From Plantago major (Eukaryota; Streptophyta; Magnoliopsida; Lamiales; Plantaginaceae), in the NCBI GenBank assembly GCA_026545765.1, contig JAIFAC010000221.1, positions 78,644-142,643 on the forward strand: a stretch of 64,000 nt of DNA. The letters are read 5' to 3'. Numbering within the stretch: position 1 is the stretch's first letter; each line of letters starts with the position of its first letter. The translations under genes were made by a program, and so were the position numbers. Positions 57,399 through 64,000 of this stretch are shown piece by piece. The notes below the pieces were generated by a model that saw only the letters and a program-made list of their open reading frames with translations, did not search any database and was not told the DNA's origin.

Positions 57399-59150
57399 CA
57401 TCTCGTTAACTTTCTTGCTTGCGTGTAGAGGTTAGATCGCGATCTGATCCACAGGACCAGAGAAGCTACGGAACTCATGGAAGGGCCTAAACTTTGATCC
57501 ATACATTCGACCCTTGATGTCCATTGGGTTGACCTCGAAGAATATCTGGTCTTGCTCTTCAATTGTGACTCATGGCCGTCGATCATCATCTCGTCCATCC
57601 TCCTCTCGACCTCACTCTTGCAATTGTTGGTTGCATCTGAAATGAGATGTAATTTTAGGAATCACTTTAAAATACTCGAATACATGTAATTAACCTTAAG
57701 AAAAGCGTTACCGATCGCTCGGCCCTCACGTCGATCCGGATGCCATTCTTGACTTAGCCTTCTTGAAGTGGTACGAGCACTCTTGGTACATCCTTTATTG
57801 GCCTAAAAAACATATGTGCAAACAAGTAGTTAGTTGATTGAAATGAAAGCTAAAAGCTGTATGTATCATATTCAAGTCATAAACAACATATTTACTAACC
57901 TCCATCCGTGATGCGTAACAATAGCTCGCGACCCATAGTGATGTCTGGCGATTGCCGTACCATCATCTGGCTCGAACAAGCGATTTTATACATTCTTATG
58001 CTTGATCACGGGCGAAGGATCATTCGATCGTCGACCACGTGCCCTCGTCATCCCCCACCAGAGTTGGTACGCATGCGTGTCTCCTTCATTTTGTAGACCA
58101 TTTTCTGTAGATGTGGGACCCTAAAGTCTAGAAAAGCAATTGGGACACCAGCATTGGGAATGAAATAGTCCTTCTACAACAATTCCATTCAAAGTAAAAA
58201 TTACACAAGTATAAAGAAAGATAACAATTTAAATATAACACTCAAATGAAAGCTGAAATGTAGTAGTCCTACATCAAAACAAGCTCGATGGCTAACATAC
58301 CACTCAAATTGTCCTAAAATTGACTAACACAATGGTGACTAACATATCACCCAAGTTGTGGCTAACATACCACTCAAGCGACACAACAAGTTCATAAATG
58401 GTGACTAACACATCAAAACAAGCAGTGGCTAACATACCACTCAAATTGTCCTAAAATTGACTAACACAATGGTGACTAACATATCACCCAAGTTGATTGG
58501 CTAATATACCACTCAAGCGACACAACAAGTTCATAAATGGTGACTAACACATCAAAACAAGCTTAGTGGCTAACATACCACTCCTGAGATATAGTGGCTA
58601 ACATACCACACACATTAACACAATGATTAAAAGAACAAATAAAGCATTCATTGTAACATTTAAGCTTCTGACCTTGTGAATGAAGTAAAGTGCTTCATCC
58701 GGTCCGGGACGTTTGACCACTTCGTCTCCTGTCCGGCATCTCCGCCTCCCACGAAGATTTTGCCTAGTTTGTCCGAGGCATCAGGAGGCCAAAACACATT
58801 ATCAATGAGACAAACAAAAACAAATATTCATTAGTAAAATCATGTAACATATATTTATCTTAAGTGTATGTTCTACAACTCCATAATACTTACTTGTTCC
58901 TGCCATTGGGGAACAACACCGGTTTCCCCTGAAATGTAGCACCGTCAGCGTCAAATACGGACACCCGTCGAAGGGTAGTCACCGGGCGAAGCCGTGTAGG
59001 CGGTGGAGTCTCTGGTACTGAGGCTACGCTGCTCCCCGATGTCGTATCAGCGAGAGGACTACCATGACTAGCTGGGGTACTACTAGAACCCGCTGGACTA
59101 GCACCCCTAAACCCGGGAGGAAGGTATGTCGACTTCCTTTGGCGCGGCAT
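57399..59150 (-). pseudogene. TNPA-like second protein of the CACTA element
   Basis: The ATG at 59150 (MPRQRKSTYLPPGFRGASPA) directly follows a TTATTTGCAG splice acceptor. The first exon (to about 58890) is proline/serine/threonine-rich with VSVFDADGATFQGKPVLFPN. Downstream pieces near 57600 (VERRMDEMMIDGHE, then SSRSTQWTS) resemble the C-terminal half of plant Ptta/En/Spm proteins (PF03004), which carry a glutamate/arginine-rich stretch there. A 137-141 bp tandem array lies in the middle (58288-58590), probably intronic. This class binds the subterminal motifs. The exon structure cannot be completed by eye, and the C-terminal call is tentative. Confidence 0.45.
58288..58590. repeat. Tandem repeat, 137-141 bp unit, inside the CACTA element
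   Basis: GGCTAACATACCACTC starts at 58290, 58427 and 58568. Each unit also contains shorter echoes of the same phrase (GTGGCTAACATACCAC, GGTGACTAACA), so the array has an internal sub-repeat of roughly 45-70 bp. It is non-coding. Confidence 0.8.
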
Positions 59151-59388
59151 CTGCAAATAAGAAATTGCAAGAAAAAATGAGTTAGTAAAGAATACATGAA
59201 TATACATTTGGCGGATATTAGCACAAATATACATGAATATACATTTGTGATATTAAAGTAATAATAATCAACAACTAATCATATATACACATAACAACTA
59301 AGCATCTGATACACACATACCCTCGTCCTCATCGGCTATTATTAAGTCTATAAATTGGTCTTCACCGGTCTATGAACTCATCATCGAC

Positions 59389-62300
59389 TTATGGGCTTTC
59401 ATTTGTTTGATCGACCTCTTCTTGATACGAGTTGGTAATTGAATCGTCCTTATCAATGTACTCTACTCTGGAGCGGGCATGTATATGCATCGCAGCCAAC
59501 CAGTCCGCCTTATCGCGTTTGAGGCTTGGATATTCAATAAACACCACCTGCCGTGCTTGAATCGCCAAGATAAACGGTTCATACTTAGTACGATACCTCT
59601 TCCTATGGTTAATTTCTACCATTTGATAGAGCTCGTGTTTCTGCGTACCACTTGGAGTAGGATCATACCGGTCGACATCAAGAAAGGTTCTTTTCAAAAA
59701 CCCGGATATTCAAGTCGCACAATTCGTCTCAGGTTCCCGTAGAAATCATACAAATCATCATTTGCATCTTGATCTTGCCCCCTTACACACACCCCAAAAT
59801 TGCTTGTGGCCATGGCGGTGTTAGACTCAATTGTTTGAAACCTAAGGCCATTTACTATGTACGATGAGAATGTGGAGACCTTTACATTTGGTCCCTACGC
59901 TAGAGATTCTAAGTAAGGACATGTGACTTTGTTGTGATTTACGTCGTACTCCTTGAACCAATCAAATTGCATTTCCAACCATTGAAGCGGTTCTTCAATT
60001 CGTCATCTGCCATTGTTGGATTCTTCTCTGAAAATTTGTGGACACGATTACATGATTAGATATATATAGTAGTTAGAAGTTAAAATCCATGTGTTAGCGT
60101 GAAAGCTACTCACAGAGCATAAATCTCCATAAATTTGTCAACTTCCGCAGTTCGAGAGGACATAATATGTGGATGCCTTGACTCCTTATCCGTCGACCAT
60201 TACATCTTTTCTTCTCCAATAGGTCTCCCGGAGACCCTAAAAATTGAAATGGAAACGTCATCATCCTCTTGAACTTCAAATATGTATGCGTTTCTGGACG
60301 GCCTAGATGCCTTCGTCGGGACATGGTCCCCAAAGTAATAGGAAGCGAAGATTGGCTTCCTCTACTGCGTAGGCATTGGCCATCGATCCCTCGCTTGCCT
60401 TTGTTCTTGACATACCTCTTCAATTTCCCAAGTACTGTAATGCATATATGTTGATGTAACCTGATGTAACTTGGGAAAATTCGGACTTTATAAGTAAATG
60501 ATTGCCTTGATTACACCTCTCGAATGGATACATCCATCGATCTTGAACGATCCGGCAAGCCTCGCTTCATGTGGGAGATGAACCGTGAGTGCTCCATAGA
60601 ATCAAATAAGCTCGGAGGAAAGATACGAGCTTACATAGAATCAATGGTATGTTTCTTTCAAGATTTGCTAACACTACATCGAGCACCACTTGAGCATAAA
60701 TTCTTGAAAAATAAGCTCGGCTCGGTGATCATAATCCATCTGAGTTTAGGTAGCATTTCGAAATGCAACAGGAGAAAGCCTCTCCATGAACACATGACAA
60801 TCGTGGCTCTTCATCCCATACATCTTTGTCCTCTTCACATCCACATGACTTTGAGGCGTAATTATCGAGAACTTCAATCCCTCACCCGATCAAATAGTTT
60901 GTTCCTAGATTGATGTCAATTGTGTAGCATGCCTTGGGCCCGCCCTTATCATTACCTTTGTCCTTTCGGGCCTTTTACACAATGTATCAACTCGGCTCTA
61001 GATTTAGGGGTGTCCTTTGTTTTCAGGAATGTTGCAAATCGTGTTGAATAAGTTCTCGAACACGTTTTTCTCGATGTGCATGAAATCGAGTTGTGACGTA
61101 TAAGAAGCTGCTCGATAAAGCAAGTCCCGAAGATGCTTCTCTTCTTCCATCCACAATTTTGCTAATTTTCTCGTTATGCTTATCGACCCAACTTGATCAC
61201 TTTCATAAGACCAACCTATCTATCTCAAGTAAGTATTTACGCACGATAAGTTGTCTCGGGCGCCTTTGTTCACTACTTTATTTTTCAAAATTGAGTCTTG
61301 TTCTTCTGAATGTATGGTCCTTTGGTAGAAATCTCGATGGTATCAAACCAACATTCCTTTCCGCTCTCCTTGATCTAAATGCATCGTGTCTTCCATACAA
61401 TGTGGACATGCATTAAAACTGTTTTCCTTCGAGATAGCATGGAGTCGCGGGAAAATCACTCACAGTCCTGATAATCTTGCTCTCAATGTAAAGTTCTTCT
61501 TCTTTGACACATCATATGCGGGATACCATTTTCCCACAACTCAATCGGCTCCTTGATTAGAAAGTGCAAGAACACATCCGACCGGCCGGATCATCGGCGG
61601 GCACCAACACGATCAAGAACATGAATGGTTCCTTCATGCACTCACCGAAGCGGGTTATGCAGTGTCGATTATGAGCCAACAAAGTACTTCGGTCATTTCC
61701 AAGCAGGTTAAAACCATCCGTCTGAAGCCCAGCGTACATTTCTAGGCTCATTTGCAAACTCGGGTAGGTCTTATCAAAGCCATTTCCATGCGGGTGAGTC
61801 GATGGATGCTCCATTCTACCCTCTTAAGGGATTACTCGCTCATTGTACCACCGCATTTTATCGGCACAAGCACTTGAAGCGTACAACCTCTTCAAGCGAG
61901 GTGCTTGAGGAAAATACCACATTTTCTTATGTGGTAGATTTTTCTTCAGCGTTCTTTCTGACCCCTCCTTGTAACGCTTGTGCGGTCCTTACCACGAACT
62001 TGCATTGAGATCTTTATCCTCCCCGATAGATCATACACATATCCTCACAACAATCTATGGTTTCCATGGGCAACCCCATCCCCGCATCTTTTTCTTGGCT
62101 TGGTAAAGTTGGTGGGAACTAGATTTTCTTCGGACAAAGATCGACATTAATTGTACCCATTCATTGAAGCTCGCAGATTCTTTGACCATTAGCCTTACAA
62201 CTCATTAGCCGAGGCAACAAAGACAACTCGCTCGGCTACATCCACGATAAATCGACTTCTTTCTTTGATTCCGGCAAGTCGAAGAACACGATCCGCAGGA

Positions 62301-62745
62301 TTGAGGCTCCTCCATCCCCTCATTTCTTGGCTCCACGGTGTCCATGAACTCTGGACCGCAACATCATACACCATTTGCTCCATCCGTTCATGATCATAAT
62401 TAGCATCGGATGTAGGCGTATTTTGAGTACTTAGATCACATTTTCTCCTTCCTTTTACGCTTTGAGAGATGCTCATAATCCATGAGCGGTGCTCGTGTCT
62501 CACCATGATAACACCATACCTCATCTTTGAACCACGAACCCTTACGTTCAAGTGCTCCACTACCGTTTCGGGAGGCAAAATTGTTTATTCCTACATTTGT
62601 TAGCATTGCGAGGGCACTTCATCTTCCCCCACTCAAACAAGTAGTTTGTGTAGCGCAAAAGTGATGAAGGATTCAACCCTTCCACAAAACTAGGTAGAAT
62701 GCGCCATTCACTATCGTGGTACATCCATGAGCGATCGGGATTCAT
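59389..62745 (-). pseudogene. TNP2-like CACTA transposase, interrupted
   Basis: The start at 62745 (MNPDRSWMYHDSEWRILPSF) is the transposase-associated N-terminal domain (PF13963), with DRSWM and a following K-C-P...C-R-N-K zinc-like pattern. The Transposase_21 region (PF02992) is visible at 61814-61557: MEHPSTHPHGNGFDKTYPSL, LQTDGFNLLG (containing the conserved DG) and CMKEPFMFLIVLVPADDPAG. RWMYPFER, a hallmark of the DUF4218 part, lies at 60539-60516. An intron of about 80 bp (ending GCATTACAG) follows, then YLGNLKRYVKNKGK. The end (59697-59389) is DUF4216-like, with DRYDPTPSGTQKHELYQMVE and KYEPFILAIQARQVVFIEYP. Several segments between these do not stay in one frame, so it is probably inactive. 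It catalyses excision and insertion in intact relatives. Confidence 0.75.
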
Positions 62746-63499
62746 AATTATATGATTAGCGACCGTCTACAATTATTAGATTTATAAGATGCATTTTACG
62801 TTAATATAATCACCGAATAATCTCAAAACACTTAATTAAATCTTCATAATCTAGTGTGTATATATACGAATTTATCGAATCAAAATTACTCGCATAATTA
62901 CAAACATCCTAACATTATAATAATTAACAATACAAATTCACAATCAATATATCAATTGCACAAAGTTAACTAGCTAGTATACTATATCTCCATAAACATC
63001 TGATTGATCTAATTAATTAAAATTAACAAAATTCCCAAATTTGTCAACAAGTAAGGGTTCCAAAACACTCGACTAAATCTTTCTAATCCTCTTGCATATC
63101 TGAAAATATCAAATTAACAACCCTACATACTTCCAAACATTCTAACATTATACTAAAATCCAAATTCACAATCAATATATCAATTGAACATCTCAAAGTT
63201 AACACCTACGTAATATAAGCTAAACTAACTACTACATACTTACAATAAGCGTTCAATTGCTCAAATTAGTCAAAATTAACAAAATTCCCAAATTTGGCAA
63301 AGTTAAGGTTTTAGCAAAATACCTTGATTTAGCTAGTGAAAAGATGAAATTGGTTGACCACGAGCTCCTTGTCCCACGAGCTTGAAGACTCCAAAATTGG
63401 CGGGCAGTCGAGATTTAGTCGAGAAAATTGGACATGGCGAAGGAAGAAGGAAGAAAAATGGGGAAGAAATGGGCTACTGCCCGATGGTATTAACATTTT

Positions 63500-63815
63500 A
63501 GCGACGGATCGCTATCCGTCGCTGAAATCCGTCGCTATTTAGGGACGGATCGCGATCCGTCGCTATTTACAATTTTTTTTGTTTTTAATCTGGTGACTTA
63601 TTTGGGTGGATTTAATATCCGTCCCTAGATAACGACGGATTATTTTATCCGTCGCTATTTGGCGGACGGAAAAAGCGTCCGTCGCTATATTAGCGACAGA
63701 GTAGAGGCGGATTGATGAATTCGCTCAATCCGTCTCAATCGTCGCTAAAAGTAGCGATTATAGCTATTTAGCGTGGAATCTATCCGTCGCTAACGTCCGT
63801 CGCTAAATGCGGATT
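63500..63815. repeat. Right subterminal repeat cluster of the CACTA element
   Basis: At least eight GCGACGGAT / ATCCGTCGC units in alternating orientation occupy this interval, close to the right terminus at 63825. They are the counterpart of the left cluster. Confidence 0.85.
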
Positions 63816-63825
63816 TCTTGTAGTG

Positions 63826-64000
63826 ATATATTATAAATACAGTTTTATTATCAATTCTACCTATAGTACTTTGGCCTCAAATCAATGTGAGAAATACTTT
63901 CATTTTTTGGATTAAAAATTACAAAACAATTATAATCGAGGTAAATTTATTTTTGATTCCAAGTTAATGCATATTTTGTTACGCTACATTTACAATTTTA
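63826..64000. other. AT-rich flank right of the CACTA element
   Basis: It begins with the ATA target-site copy and contains no recognisable feature up to the window end. Confidence 0.5.

Larger units (their letters stand above)
56781..63825 (-). mobile_element. CACTA (En/Spm) DNA transposon, 7045 bp, both ends intact
   Basis: The left end is CACTACAAAAAAA and the right end in reverse complement is CACTACAAGAAATCCGCATT, both beginning with the diagnostic CACTA. Three-base duplications ATA flank the element at 56778-56780 and 63826-63828. Subterminal zones (56795-57055 and 63500-63815) are packed with TAGCGACGGA / TCCGTCGCTA units in both orientations, the expected transposase-binding clusters. 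Two gene remnants on the minus strand correspond to a TNP2-like transposase (62745-59389) and a TNPA-like protein (59150 to about 57399). The termini are complete. The genes show interruptions, so autonomy is doubtful. Confidence 0.9.

Noticed and set aside
61093-61416. Plus-strand open frame of 107 residues, hydrophobic
   Set aside because: It is antisense to the TNP2-like transposase body of the CACTA element.

Overview
The window reads as a heterochromatic or pericentromeric stretch of a flowering-plant nuclear genome. The evidence is plant-type Ty1/copia and Ty3/gypsy LTR retrotransposons with plant tRNA primer sites, a CACTA transposon, a Stowaway MITE, an L1-type LINE, and plant-restricted host families (plant mobile domain, DUF674). 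An asterid eudicot is my guess and is not proven by the sequence. No rRNA, tRNA or CRISPR array was found.

Positions 1-42567 form one deep nest of LTR elements, all treated here as broken fossils. The outermost is a minus-strand Ty3 element (E), whose right part survives at 40384-42567. A plus-strand SIRE/Maximus-like copia element (B) sits in E. B itself received three insertions. The first is a minus-strand relative (A, ending at 11816), which in turn received a Tat-lineage Ty3 element (1-6622). The second is a nearly 16-kb copia element (C, 12650-28585), complete at both ends with a CAAAA target-site duplication. The third is a compact minus-strand Ty3 element (D, 32824-37857). B and C both carry a long accessory region between RNase H and the 3' LTR. 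In both, a TATA-like box lies exactly 203 bp before the accessory start codon. The Tat element carries its own accessory gene on the opposite strand, with a separate TATA box.

Positions 42568-56780 are less repeat-dense and hold host-type genes, all on the minus strand. They are a multi-exon plant mobile domain (PMD) gene with an internal 27-residue repeat, a DUF674 gene, and a DPH4 (diphthamide biosynthesis J-protein) gene. The DUF674 and DPH4 frames are interrupted, so each is either decaying or affected by sequence errors. Between them lie a Stowaway MITE, a probable solo LTR, a LINE reduced to ORF1, and an imperfect fold-back element.

Positions 56781-63825 are a complete-ended 7.0-kb CACTA (En/Spm) transposon with ATA target-site duplication, subterminal GCGACGG repeats, and degraded TNP2-like and TNPA-like genes on the minus strand.

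The most unusual signals are the conserved promoter-accessory-ORF module of copia elements B and C, a palindrome in the D/E LTRs in which both arms changed together, and recurrent CAG/CTG-versus-CG discrepancies between sister repeats. The last suggests methylation-linked base-calling error.
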